From: Schizochytrium sp. TIO01
Taxonomy: Eukaryota; Sar; Bigyra; Thraustochytrida; Thraustochytriidae
Length of the DNA stretch: 64,000 bases
Reading direction: 5' to 3'
NCBI GenBank assembly: GCA_004764695.1
Contig: SMSO01000031.1
Span: 3,271,048-3,335,047, forward strand
Part shown: positions 44,859-54,860 of the stretch, in pieces
How the letters are laid out: every line of letters starts with the position of its first letter
Numbering within the stretch: the stretch's first letter is position 1
Notes under the pieces: model-generated
Databases searched by the model: none
What the model saw: only the letters and a program-made list of their open reading frames with translations
What the model was told of the DNA's origin: nothing
Program-made: the position numbers and the translations under genes

Positions 44859-46531
44859 ATGAATGTAGATCCGGGAAAGATTTTGAAAAGGCGAAAGCAG
44901 GCTGCCAATCAAAACGTCCTTTCTACCGCAGGAGACTCCATTGTATCAACTCGAGGCACACTAATTATCTTCTTCGGAGCTCGACCACAACAAGGTGCAC
45001 TCACAAACTTAAAAAATCCACATGAATACTATAAAGGTACACTTAAATACTATAAAGGTGCGCTTCATAGGTATTTTCAGATTGCCAAACGTATCCATGA
45101 GGCGGCTGAAGATTCTGTACAAGTCAGACAAGCCTTCCTTATCGCAGAGGCAGCACATGTGAAAGACAATGCCACGGTGATACGCGGACTACTTATGAAA
45201 GTAGACTCCACAAATATAGATGAGCCAGAAGCATTAGTACGGGATGACTGGCGCCCAGACAAGCTCGATGTTTATAATCTTGTCATTGTGATTCGTTGTT
45301 CACATTCGGCTGAATTTGTGGCTGAATTTCCAGTTCCCCAAAGAATTACAGAATTCTTGGTGAATATGCCAAAAGTTACCGATGTCTTTTTACATGCCTG
45401 CCTCAGTACTGAAATCGCGCGGAATCTGTATCGCGTTAGGCCCATAAATGTGTTCTACTGGAGTAGTATGTCGCACATTAATCTTGGTCTTATAGATGAA
45501 GAGCATGATTTCCTGTCCGTTTTTCTACAAGAACTTACATTTAGTAACTGTTTTCAAGAAGCCTTTGAGCGGGCTAGAAGTAAATTTCTTCAAGATGTGG
45601 CAAAGGCCCCGACCTTAAGGGGGAAATATGAACGAAAGAATAGCTTGCTTCCTCCGCGAACAGAGACAACGCATACGTGCAAACGAATTGGGATACCTGA
45701 AATTTTCGTGAAGAATGGCAAAGAGTCTGCTTATACTGCGATACAGCTCCTACCGCATGAAAATCTGAAGTTCTTTCGGAAAAACCTATTGCAGGCTATC
45801 TTTGACTTGCATGACACTCTGGAAGACTTGATGGACGAATCTAATGACGACATTCTACGGCTAGGACCGTTTCTACCCACGGTGTACCAGTTTGTCTCTC
45901 TCATTGCGTGGTTGTGTCTCTGTGAATTCTTACCGGCTTCTCGTGCCAAACAGGGGCATCTTCAACCTAGCTACCATGTCCCATCTCGAACACAGTACGA
46001 TCGTATCTGTAATATTCTTAAGGCATTACTGAATCTTTTCAGTAATGATACTTTCGCCAATCTTGCAACGATACATCTCGAATTTTTGTTACTCTGAGTG
46101 ATATTGGAGCAGCCTTCATTTTTGATGAAGAGTACCCGCCGAGGGTTATGCCCTATTCTGAGTTCCTTGCAACACTGAGTGCATCACAAGACCTCGCCGA
46201 GATACCTACTAGATTCAGGGATGCAGTTCAAGAACTCAAGCACTTTTATGCCAGGCTTGGTGGTAGTCGTGGAAAGCTTCAAGCACTTCAAAAGTGTATT
46301 GCACAATGTACTGAAGAGTTCCATATGGATGGAGGTGAAGAGGTTACTGTGTTGCGACCACACTATGCAAATGAGGAATCTCCTCCATCGATACCTTGGG
46401 TTCGAGTATCAGTCTTTACGACCATACTTGGTTTGGCGGGAGTTCTATATTATAGATTTCATTCGAATACATTTCCCTTGTTGGTAACTTCCAGGTTACC
46501 ACAATTATCATCTACCTCATCGTCACCATGA
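44859..46531 (+). CDS. broken gene, possible CHAT/caspase-like fold with C-terminal membrane helix
   Basis: The main frame (44859-46097) gives 412 residues; it extends upstream only to a GTG. A strand-like segment TLIIFFGARP is followed by helices and then VIVIRCSHSAEF (His149). Next come VFLHACLST (Cys181), VFYWSSMSHINLG and a segment ending FLQELTFSNCFQEAFERARSKF. This order resembles the C-terminal half of CHAT/caspase-like domains (GHG, NAC, then a VICW-like strand and an F..L....AF..A helix), but GHG has become SHS, so the similarity is tentative. The frame stops at 46095, while coding-like sequence resumes in another frame as FVTLSDIGAAFIFDEEYPPR and runs to 46531, with a hydrophobic helix (VSVFTTILGLAGVLYY). 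One extra T in the run at 46083-46087 would join them. A second break may lie near 44840, where an ATG at 44795 (MASNFAADQTAKS) is out of frame. Pseudogene or assembly error. Confidence 0.6.
45027..45068 (+). repeat. 21-bp tandem duplication inside the CHAT-like gene
   Basis: Two adjacent 21-base units, differing at five positions, encode YYKGTLK and YYKGALH in frame. It is a seven-codon duplication, so it keeps the frame. Confidence 0.85.
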
Positions 46532-47087
46532 CTATCTACGAACCTTTATTTTTTGCTATTTTATATTTTAAAACATATAAATGGCTTTCCAATTAATTTT
46601 TTTTTCTTGATAATTTTACGTGGGTTTGCCCATGCTTAGGATCCGTATTCAGAGGCTTGAAAACCTATGAAAAGAATACAACAGAACTTCTATTTATATC
46701 ACTCTCAAAACCAGAGAAGGCTGTCAGCTGCTTGTATTGTAGTCCATTCATAACCCTTGAATGTTTGAAGTGCCATCTTCCAGCGCACTGTGCACGAGCA
46801 CAAACAGATATTTCTTTTTCCTCTTGAAGAACAAAAACTTAAGTTATATTTTGCTTGAATTCGGAAAGGCGAGATTGGGCTGGATAGATATTGCTCACTT
46901 TTTGATAAGAGACGCTGTTCCTCTAGTGTAATATAATTTTTGAACTAATAACTTAAAAAAGTAATACTTCTTCATATAATTTTAATAATTTGTCCGTTCA
47001 CTTATATGAGAAGCTGCTTCACCTGGATGATTCCATAGGGAAAGAATTGAAGCAAATCTCAATGGTCCTTCTTCCCTTGATGCTAGG
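46532..47087. other. intergenic region, no gene seen
   Basis: About 560 AT-rich bases between two same-strand genes; presumably the 3' end of one and the promoter of the next. Confidence 0.6.
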
Positions 47088-50000
47088 ATGGAGGATCCCA
47101 CAACTGATGTTGGCGGGGATGGTACTCTCGGGCTGAGGTCACGGGAGCTTAGATCTAGAAAAGTCAAAACTAGCAAAAACTCTGGAGACGCAAGAAGAGA
47201 AACTGGAACCTGGAAGGCATACGAGACGCAGCAATTGCGAGAGGATGCCTCGAATAGTTTTAAAAGGCCAGACTCTCCTGAAAAGCAAAAGAGCGGAAAC
47301 CAGGAGATTGACGAGCTGTCAAGGCCATCAACGCAAGGCACCATGCCATGGAAAGATCCGCTTGCGATGATACGAAAATCAGAGCGAGTTATAAGACCTG
47401 AGACAAGCTGGATACGGAAAGACGAACGCGACAGCGTAGAAACATTTATGTGGGATAAACAACGTGGTCAATATGCTCTACAAAGACGCCGTCAACTCCG
47501 AGAAGACATTCTGGTACAAGGCACCGAGAGAGCATTGGAGTACAATCTTGAGCGTCAGGGAGTCTACTTGGCAGACAAAGAAGTTGTTCTAGAGGATGAA
47601 GAAGCATTTGAAGATCCCAACTTTGGCCCAAAGCTTCCTCTAACAAGCTATGCTGAGCTATATGAGCAGCGCTTTCATCTTGAGCGGCAAGATTCCATAC
47701 ACAAGAACATAGACCCAAGGCTTGCAGGGCATCGCAATTCGCGAAGGAGAAGTAGCGCTAGAAGTAGCATTGATGGTGATGCATCCAGAGCAATTACTGA
47801 AGATGAGCTACAGGCTGCAGAGGAGAAGCGGCGTCGCAAGGAAGAAGAAGCTCTACAAGAACAACAAGAGCAACGCGAGCGCGCAGAGAAGATTTTCTTC
47901 TTTTATGAGCAGGTAGACCAAGTTGTAGCCCGTATTGCAAACACGCTCACATCAATCAATAAATCAGAGCGACATTTTGCGTTGCAATTAGGGGATAAAT
48001 TCGTCAATGACCCAGCTATCAAAGCTGCCAAAGATATTCAGACATCTCGAATGAGCCTAGTACAGCTACTTGGTACTTCAGATCCTGATATTGCTCCCCA
48101 AAAGGCACAAGAGGTTTCGTTTTATACAGAAGAAGAAGCCGAAGAGTTTCGCTCGACCAAAGAATCGTTTGATGCACTCTCGCAAGCAATTAATGTAGCG
48201 ACTTTCGCAGAGACACTTCATGAAGTTGGAGAATGGATTCATGGTCGAAAAAAGCAGTCTATGGATGACGAAAAGGATTACTTTTCGCTGATGCAACAGG
48301 TGGAAGAACAAGAAGCAGAGGCAGAAGGCTCATCGCGTTCAGTTCGTTTGATGCTTCGAGAGAAAGAGCAACTTGCTGAAAGTAGCATCAAACGTTTTGG
48401 AAAGAAGCTACAAGACGCGAAAAGTAAGGGTAAGCAAATGTTGTCTTTACTTGCACAGATGGATGCAGAAACCACAATCCGGCATGCTCAGCAAGTTCAA
48501 GAGAGTATTGCAATGCTAGAGTACCAAATCACGATTCTCCGTGGTCGCATTTTTGATGCAGATGGCAAGATTAAGGAGCAAAGGGGAAATGATAAGGGCA
48601 ATCCAGAAGTGGAAAAGGCAATGCAGGCAGAACAAGCAAGACAAGACAAGGCAAGTGCTGAGATTTTACGGGAACTGGAAAAGGTTCAAGCAAAAAGTGC
48701 AGTTCTCAGTAAGCAAGTTGCTGTATCCAACGACGTTGTCCAAACGCTACGACACCTGGACCAGCAAGTAAAATTGCAACTAGTTTTCAAGCTTAAGGCC
48801 AAACAAACACGGGAAGAAGCTGAACAGCAGCATCAACAGCAGTTGCATCAACAGCAGCAACAGCAGCAACAGCAGCAACAGCAGCAACTGGAGCGCCAAG
48901 CTGAGGAAGGGTTTAGCGATGGGCAGCTAGGCAAGCCGGGGGGTGAGACAGTATCTGATGATGGAAAGATGGAGATGCCCCCGTCCTCCAGTCAAGCTGT
49001 GAGTTCATCTCAAAGTCAGGACAAACAGAATATCATTTCAAGTACAGATGCTTATGCTGATGATATTGAGGACGATGGGGATATCTCTGACGCATCGAGC
49101 GTTGCTTCAGATGCGTCAGAACAAAAGGCAGAGATTTCAGCATTGAAGGATCTTGTTCGAGCTGCAGAAGAGGAAAAGAAAAATGCTTTAGAGGCAAAGA
49201 AAAAACGAGAAGATGACCTTCGTAAGCGCAAAGAAGAGCTTGAAGCCATGCCGTCTGGACTTGAACGCGAAGCAAGGCTTGTTGATCGCGTCAATGAACT
49301 AAAACAGAAACGAGATGCCCAGAAAAACCGCAGCCTTGATGCTGTTCTGTTTGAACAACAGTCCCAGAAAATCAAGTTCCTGGAGACAAGAAGAGAGGAG
49401 GTTCTGAGGCTGTCATCTCGATTTAAAGAGCGAATAGCGAATGCAAAATCGGCCTTAGATGATGTTGAGAGTCGTTTAGATGAAGCAAACGATGAGCTTC
49501 TCCTCTACAAAGGCCCTGTAAAGAAGGTCCTGGGAAGATCTACAACCTCGCGACGTGGACGAGCTAACACAATGAAGCAGCGAGAATTGCGTGGCGCTAT
49601 GGGTGATGTTGGTCCTGAAGGTGATGAAGCTGGGCTTAATGTGATGATAGCCGCGGCTACTAATAATAGTGGCGGCGAAGAAATTGAAGAGGCCACACTA
49701 GAGGAGCTCCGCGGTCTCGTGGCAAAAGCATTTGAGGCAGCATATGCTCCATACTATATTGATCCAGAAACTGGTGATCGTATGGGTCGAGATCGCTTAC
49801 ACGCGACTGTTGTGCGAAGCGAACAATTAGGAGAGGTTCTTATGCGCGCTGAGGAGCCCACCGTAGCCCAGGAGTTGGAAGCTACACAAAACGATCTAGT
49901 GAAAATTCAGGGGATTCTAGCCCGTCTTGAAGCAGATACAGAGAATACTAGATCAGCTCTTGCGGCGGCAACTGCTGAAGAGATAAACCCGAGCCGAGAG

Positions 50001-51653
50001 TCGGATGAAATTCATCGGCGCTACTTGGAGGCCACTAAATCAATCGATAGAATTCAAAAGTCCCTTGCACACGACCGAGAGCTTCTGAACTCACAAAGAC
50101 GCTCTGTACAGACTTCGCATGAAGAAGAGTTACGTTCAGTGCTAGATGGCATGGAAACGATGAACAGAGAGGTACTTCAGCTTAAAGAGCGTGTAACTAT
50201 AATTGCAAAAGAAGCAAATGAACGTCAAGAACACAGCGAGCGAGCTCAAGAGCTCTTGAAACGACAGCAACAGCTGCACCGTAAGATGTTTACGGATGTT
50301 TCAAAGCTTCGTGAAGAAGTCCGCCAAAATCAGACAGACAACCCTGGGCAGCGTGCAAAGCGTGTGCGGCGGCAAATCCAGGCGCTCGAGCTCGAGAACA
50401 TCAAATTGAATCGCAAGCTTCGCGACATGCGGTCACAACTCCAAAAGAAGCAATTTCAAGCACGCAAGCGGGCTGAAGCACGCGCGATGGCTCTTAAAAT
50501 GGGCCGCGAGCCGGAGCCTCTCAGCGAATTGGATCAGCTCTTCCGTGATGATGATGAGACTCGCGCTCGCAAAACGGCTCTCCGTAAGTCCATTAAGAAA
50601 GCCATTCACAAGCTTTCCAGATGGCGGTACCGTTGGCAGGTCGCCAAACGTGCTGCCTCCCATGCCTCTACTGCCCAGCACGCTGGTCTCACTGCGACCC
50701 ACCCGAGCTCCAATACACAGTCTTTCTCCACACGCCTCTCTGGTACTGGCATCCCAGGTCGTCCCAGCAACGCTGTGCACTCTGGCGGACTCCTCACATC
50801 CAGGAGCAGTTACTATGGATCCGGCGCTTTCCGTGGCCTTGAATCTCACCAGATTGTGAGCTCCCCGTTCCACAGTGGCCACATCGATCAGACATCTGGA
50901 CTGCGTATATCAACGCAACTTACAAACCCAACTGCTGGAGGCCCTGCGCAGCACAGACTCATGGCAGAGCTCGGGGCGCGGCAGAGTCTTGCAGTGGAGG
51001 CAAGAAGACGGGCATCCCTAGGAGCCTCGGGAGCCGCGCTGATGCCTCTCGAAACATCTGGTGTGAGGTCTTCGCTCGGGCTCTTTGTGGCTGAGAACCC
51101 AGCAATGAACGGTATCACTATGAATGGAATAAAGGCGCTCTCAGTCGGAAGACCTGCGGGGTCTCCTTCAGCAAGGCAACAGGAATCACCAAGGAGAAGG
51201 CTTTGGCGCAAGCAGACTGCGGGAAAGTCTTTGGGACGCGGTCTGAGTGCACGAGATGGCGATGCCTCGATGGGATTTCAATTCTCAAAAAATAAACAAC
51301 AACAGGATTTTGGGCTCTCAGCTGCAGGCGTTTCACCCAGAACGATGGGAAGGTCGCAAAAATCGCCAAGACAAAAATCACTTTTACAGAAGATGCCGCG
51401 GAGCCTGTACGATGGAGTGGCGCCCCGTGATCTTTCAAAATCAACTGTGAACTCGGCGACTGCGCGGAGACTGCAGCCTTCCAGTCCCGTGCCAAAATTA
51501 GTATTAGGGGCTGGCAAAAAGGGACCTCCTGCGTCTGCAACAGCACAAGGACAGTCAAATGATCCTCGGTACGATTGGATGCAGCCCGTGGATGTTGACT
51601 TGATGGCGCTCGCGAAACCTTTTCGGGGTGCCAGCTCCTCCCCCAAAAGATGA
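47088..51653 (+). CDS. giant coiled-coil protein with polyglutamine tract
   Basis: A 1521-residue, intronless protein of unknown function, from an ATG at 47088. Residues 1 to about 230 are polar and charged, with a serine/arginine patch (SRRRSSARSSIDGDASR). Long Glu/Lys/Arg/Gln-rich stretches at about 235-590, 690-820 and 910-1180 have the heptad look of coiled coils. A polyglutamine run lies near 579-600, encoded largely by a repeating CAG CAG CAA triplet of codons. A short conserved-looking segment at about 865-925 (AYAPYYIDPETGDRMGRD) is less repetitive and may be a small folded unit. The last about 330 residues are basic, Ser/Gly/Pro-rich and probably disordered, ending near WMQPVDVDLMALAKP. 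The build suggests a structural protein of the cytoskeleton, basal body or centrosome, which is inference. The 3' end lies about 360 bases before DCTN5. Confidence 0.9.
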   Translation: MEDPTTDVGGDGTLGLRSRELRSRKVKTSKNSGDARRETGTWKAYETQQLREDASNSFKRPDSPEKQKSGNQEIDELSRPSTQGTMPWKDPLAMIRKSERVIRPETSWIRKDERDSVETFMWDKQRGQYALQRRRQLREDILVQGTERALEYNLERQGVYLADKEVVLEDEEAFEDPNFGPKLPLTSYAELYEQRFHLERQDSIHKNIDPRLAGHRNSRRRSSARSSIDGDASRAITEDELQAAEEKRRRKEEEALQEQQEQRERAEKIFFFYEQVDQVVARIANTLTSINKSERHFALQLGDKFVNDPAIKAAKDIQTSRMSLVQLLGTSDPDIAPQKAQEVSFYTEEEAEEFRSTKESFDALSQAINVATFAETLHEVGEWIHGRKKQSMDDEKDYFSLMQQVEEQEAEAEGSSRSVRLMLREKEQLAESSIKRFGKKLQDAKSKGKQMLSLLAQMDAETTIRHAQQVQESIAMLEYQITILRGRIFDADGKIKEQRGNDKGNPEVEKAMQAEQARQDKASAEILRELEKVQAKSAVLSKQVAVSNDVVQTLRHLDQQVKLQLVFKLKAKQTREEAEQQHQQQLHQQQQQQQQQQQQQLERQAEEGFSDGQLGKPGGETVSDDGKMEMPPSSSQAVSSSQSQDKQNIISSTDAYADDIEDDGDISDASSVASDASEQKAEISALKDLVRAAEEEKKNALEAKKKREDDLRKRKEELEAMPSGLEREARLVDRVNELKQKRDAQKNRSLDAVLFEQQSQKIKFLETRREEVLRLSSRFKERIANAKSALDDVESRLDEANDELLLYKGPVKKVLGRSTTSRRGRANTMKQRELRGAMGDVGPEGDEAGLNVMIAAATNNSGGEEIEEATLEELRGLVAKAFEAAYAPYYIDPETGDRMGRDRLHATVVRSEQLGEVLMRAEEPTVAQELEATQNDLVKIQGILARLEADTENTRSALAAATAEEINPSRESDEIHRRYLEATKSIDRIQKSLAHDRELLNSQRRSVQTSHEEELRSVLDGMETMNREVLQLKERVTIIAKEANERQEHSERAQELLKRQQQLHRKMFTDVSKLREEVRQNQTDNPGQRAKRVRRQIQALELENIKLNRKLRDMRSQLQKKQFQARKRAEARAMALKMGREPEPLSELDQLFRDDDETRARKTALRKSIKKAIHKLSRWRYRWQVAKRAASHASTAQHAGLTATHPSSNTQSFSTRLSGTGIPGRPSNAVHSGGLLTSRSSYYGSGAFRGLESHQIVSSPFHSGHIDQTSGLRISTQLTNPTAGGPAQHRLMAELGARQSLAVEARRRASLGASGAALMPLETSGVRSSLGLFVAENPAMNGITMNGIKALSVGRPAGSPSARQQESPRRRLWRKQTAGKSLGRGLSARDGDASMGFQFSKNKQQQDFGLSAAGVSPRTMGRSQKSPRQKSLLQKMPRSLYDGVAPRDLSKSTVNSATARRLQPSSPVPKLVLGAGKKGPPASATAQGQSNDPRYDWMQPVDVDLMALAKPFRGASSSPKR
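48823..48890 (+). repeat. CAG/CAA polyglutamine repeat
   Basis: In-frame CAG and CAA codons with a few His and Leu interruptions. The core has a 9-base period (CAGCAGCAA), so the tract grew by slippage of a three-codon unit. Confidence 0.9.
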
Positions 51654-52013
51654 GGCACTCATAAAGCCATTCGAGGGTCTCAAGCACTTTGTGATTCTCC
51701 TAAAGATCCCTGCCACTGCTTCTCATGCAGCATCTTCCTTTCGTAGGTATTGCGCTCGGACTTGAGATTCTATCCCAACAATGTCATTCAAGTTTACTTC
51801 AGCATTTCAAGGTCTTTGCGCTCTTGTCTTTTATTAGGTAGGTTGGTATATTTTAGTGACCAATCTGGTTTTTTTTCTATAAATTAAAAACCTCACTTTA
51901 GAAACAACATGAATAGATTTTCTGTATTTTATTACTCTCCTTTATTGGGTTTGAGTTGATCGATCGATCAATTGACAGCGATTGTCAATTGCGACGTAGA
52001 AGACTTGGGCGCC
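51654..52013. other. spacer before DCTN5, with inverted repeat
   Basis: 360 bases without a gene. It contains GATC repeats at 51959-51969 running into an inverted repeat (51969-51991), 23 bases upstream of the DCTN5 start codon. Confidence 0.65.
51969..51991. repeat. inverted repeat just upstream of DCTN5
   Basis: CAATTGACA (51969-51977) and TGTCAATTG (51983-51991) are perfect reverse complements with a five-base spacer. In the transcript this would make a small hairpin about 23 bases before the start codon. It may be a protein-binding site or 5' leader structure; no direct evidence for either. Confidence 0.8.
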
Positions 52014-53018
52014 ATGAGCGTGGCGAAGGCAGCGTCGGAGTACTTTGAGACGACAACAGGGAACCGCGTTTCGCGGAAGTCTTCGCTGTATGGTACCCAA
52101 AACATCCGCATCCATGGCAAGAGTCTCATCGAAGAGGGCGTGGTCATCCGCGGCGATCTCGCAAACGTACGTTTCCCATATAAGCCCTTTGCGGCTCGCT
52201 CCATGTGAATAGGGGTATCTTCTGCATCTCAGCTTGAGCGGGAGTATAGAATCGTTTGTTGAAACATTTTTCTTGATGAGGGAGGAGTGAACAAGGGCTG
52301 TTAAATAAGATCCCTGAGAACAGAATTGTAGATAGATTGAAATGCATTTGATATGCATCGTACAGGTGTTATTTTCTAAGCGCTGACGGATTTATATGCT
52401 ATTTCTAAATACAGGTGAAAATGGGTAAATTCTGTATCATTAAGCGCGACTGCGTGCTGAGGCCATCTATGAAGATTGTTCAGGAGTAGGTTTTTATTGC
52501 GTGAAACTTGGCATGTCATCTGGCTAGGTCTGTTTGAGCTGAGCATCTATTCTTGATTCCTGGGCTAACGAAACTTCTAATATCTACGCATCGTGGAGTT
52601 GTTATGTTTAAATTGACAGTAAGGCAGTGTTTTTCATGTTGACTCTAAGTGACAATGTTTTTATTGATGAAGGTACGTTTGATCCAACCTTATCAACACG
52701 TATCGAAGGTGAGAATTTTAACATCGGTGTTTGTCTTGATTCGTAATGTACGGGTGAACAGGGAGTATTGTCGAGGCCTCAGTCATTGGTGCTGGAGTGG
52801 TTATTGGGAAGAATTGTGTAATTGCGAAACGCTGTGTGCTAAAGGATTGTTGTTGGATTAAAGATGGTACTGTGCTGGCCCCAGACACCGTTGTGCCCCC
52901 GTTTTCTATTTTCGAGGGTTGCCCAGGGAGATTTGTGGGTGAGCTTCCTGAGTGCGCGCCTTCCATGATGACATCGGTTGTGCGTGCACAGTACCTTGCA
53001 TCGAAAGATAACGCATAA
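52014..53018 (+). CDS. dynactin subunit 5 (p25), four exons
   Basis: DCTN5 is a left-handed beta-helix protein of the pointed-end complex of dynactin, the cofactor of cytoplasmic dynein. Exons: 52014-52166, 52415-52485, 52620-52672 and 52762-53018; introns of 248, 134 and 89 bases, all GT-AG. Joined they give 177 residues, against about 182 in animals. Landmarks: [20 protein letters not shown], then IIRGDLAN-type residues VVIRGDLAN at the end of exon 1. Exon 2 gives [18 protein letters not shown]; exons 2-3 join in DKAVFF and lead to DNVFIDE. Exon 4 gives [31 protein letters not shown] and GELPEC. The junctions align without gaps to the animal protein as I remember it, especially [15 protein letters not shown] later donor in exon 3 would add unrelated residues. 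The start is the first ATG in frame; an upstream TTG is not credible. It is the only clearly spliced gene here. Confidence 0.93.
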
Positions 53019-53679
53019 ATAATGTGATCAACTGTCTTAGAATTTTGTGCAAAACGATAGAATGAGTCTTGTTGAAAACGAACACCCAGTTCTTAGCTTA
53101 ACGTATCACACACTTGATAAAACTATCGACAAGCAGAGCAAAATTGGAGATGGGTACTCTATAAGAAGAAGACAAGAAATTATGTCGACCACAAGAAAGT
53201 TGATAAATCATGGATAATTTTAATGAGGGGACAGAAGCATCTACATTAGGGTATCGGGGTATTTTTCAGGTCTCTATGACGTTGCACAGGCGTTTATCTG
53301 ATACGAATGTTGAAACAGGGCATCGAAGCAGGCAGGCAAGATATCAAGCTTTTGTATTGCGAGGGTCAGTGCGAGTAGCGCCTCGTTGGCTTATGGATAC
53401 TTCTGCTTCTACTTAGAAAACAATGAGCGAACGGAAGAAAAGCTTCTTTCGAACACGAGGATTGATGAGCACTGACTGGCAGGGACTCACGCATGTGCAT
53501 AAGCAAGCACATATGCTTACATACAGGAGGGTACTGGCGTAGGGCGTAATCATATAAAGTATCAGTGATGATCAACGTGTCAGCAGAACAAATTTGTCCT
53601 GATACACCACAACCAGAAACCTTATTTTTTCTTTTCTTTTCTTTTTTGTTGTTGGAGTCACTCTTTACGGGGCTTTTGC
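53019..53679. other. convergent intergenic region, no gene seen
   Basis: About 660 bases between the 3' ends of DCTN5 (+) and the TPR-like gene (-). Short frames without features; the right end has a T-rich tract at about 53626-53650. Confidence 0.6.
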
Positions 53680-54636
53680 TCACGGCTCAGTGAGTTCAAG
53701 TACAAGTTCCACCAGTTTGTTGCTGAGCAGTGGCTGGTCAGAAATCTTTCGTTCATAGTCACGGCATGCACGCAGGGCATCCTCACAGGATCCATCTTCA
53801 AGATGAACATCGATAAGGCGCATTGCGACGGCAGTAGCTTCGTCCCTGTCCTCAGCTTCGAGGAAGAGTTTTGCGGACATATCAAAGAGCGGCGCCGCAG
53901 CCATGGCGCGGTCTGGGCACAACCTGAATGCATTTGCAAGTGCACAGAGGCCCCTCGCCTCCAGCACATTGTTCTCGGCCTCTCTGGCCTCAACAATAGC
54001 CATGTTGTATAGCTCAATAGCTCTGTTGAGGAACTCTGGATCCTTCTCAGCCTGAGACTCGTTGACAAGCCTCGAACCTTGCTCCAGGAGCCTTCTTGCG
54101 ATAGCCTCCTGCTCGCTATCCTCGACGTTCATGAGTGATGAGGCAGTAGTCCACCTCGAAAGACTGTCATCGTCACTCTTGCTTGAGCTGCTGCTCCGTG
54201 ACCTGCACGAGCTCACAGACGCCGCTGACATTTCTGCGCTAGCGCCCCTCAACAACCCCAGTGCTGGCGACCGCCTTGAGATTGCCGCTGCCTCGCACTC
54301 CCCCACTGAGCTCTGGTCGTCGCTGTCTTCCTCTTCTTCGTCCTCTTCAACCTCAAGGCCTTCTTCGTCCTCAAAGTCTGCGCGTGATGCCGATGCCGAT
54401 GAGGATCTGTCAGTACCCGAATCACGGGTGCTGGAGCCTTGATCTGCTCCGGAACTCGCCCGGGACCGACTCGCCGACTCGTAGGCGTCCAAATCCGCTC
54501 CGCAGCTGTCGCTCTCAAGTCGCTCGTCACGGTCTGCGTCCTCGTGCGGTTCCAAGTTCGGGTTCTGCGCCGAAAGGGCTCTGTGGAAGTGCTGCTCAAA
54601 GGAGCGCACAGCTTCTTGGGACGGGCAGAAAGACAT
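53680..54636 (-). CDS. acidic/serine-rich protein with C-terminal TPR-like helices
   Basis: A 318-residue protein from the ATG at 54636 (MSFCPSQEAVRSFEQHF). The open frame continues upstream to a TTG, but that part is Arg/Glu low complexity over repeat DNA and is probably 5' leader. Residues about 30-180 are Asp/Glu/Ser-rich and likely disordered, with long acidic runs. From about 187 to the end there are amphipathic helix pairs: EQEAIARRLLEQGSRLVNES, FLNRAIELYNMAIVEAREAE, EARGLCALANAFRLC, DEATAVAMRLIDVHLEDG and EDALRACRDYE. The spacing and the small residues inside the helices resemble tetratricopeptide or alpha-SNAP-like repeats, so a protein-interaction role is likely. I cannot assign it to a family. 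High GC and strong codon bias set it apart from neighbouring genes. Confidence 0.82.
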   Translation of the reverse strand: MSFCPSQEAVRSFEQHFHRALSAQNPNLEPHEDADRDERLESDSCGADLDAYESASRSRASSGADQGSSTRDSGTDRSSSASASRADFEDEEGLEVEEDEEEEDSDDQSSVGECEAAAISRRSPALGLLRGASAEMSAASVSSCRSRSSSSSKSDDDSLSRWTTASSLMNVEDSEQEAIARRLLEQGSRLVNESQAEKDPEFLNRAIELYNMAIVEAREAENNVLEARGLCALANAFRLCPDRAMAAAPLFDMSAKLFLEAEDRDEATAVAMRLIDVHLEDGSCEDALRACRDYERKISDQPLLSNKLVELVLELTEP

Positions 54637-54860
54637 TTTTCTATGCACTCTATCAAAATGGTACTTTCTGACCTCCTCTTCCTCGCCTTTCCCGCCTCTT
54701 TTCCGGCCTTCTTGCTTTGCGCTCGCGATACTGCCCTCCAGCTCCCTCCGGCGCCGCCTTCTCTGGCCGCGGGCACCGCAGAAGAGTCGGTCTCCGTCCA
54801 GGTGTCTTTGCCTGGGAGTTCGCTGGCCCAGGGAATCGAAACTGGATTCCAATTTCGAAG

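Noticed and set aside
44795-45025. 76-codon frame MASNFAADQ... as an independent gene
   Set aside because: The start context is good, but the frame soon loses coding character while the adjacent frame continues; more likely the displaced N-terminus of the broken CHAT-like gene.
51118-51687. 189-codon minus-strand frame
   Set aside because: Antisense to the C-terminal part of the coiled-coil gene, where base bias keeps other frames open.
51972-52013. Longer DCTN5 start adding 14 residues
   Set aside because: The frame opens at TTG, not ATG, and the added residues fall in the inverted repeat and match nothing in the family.
52673-52722. Alternative splice donor extending DCTN5 exon 3
   Set aside because: It would insert unrelated residues into a region that otherwise aligns without gaps to the family.
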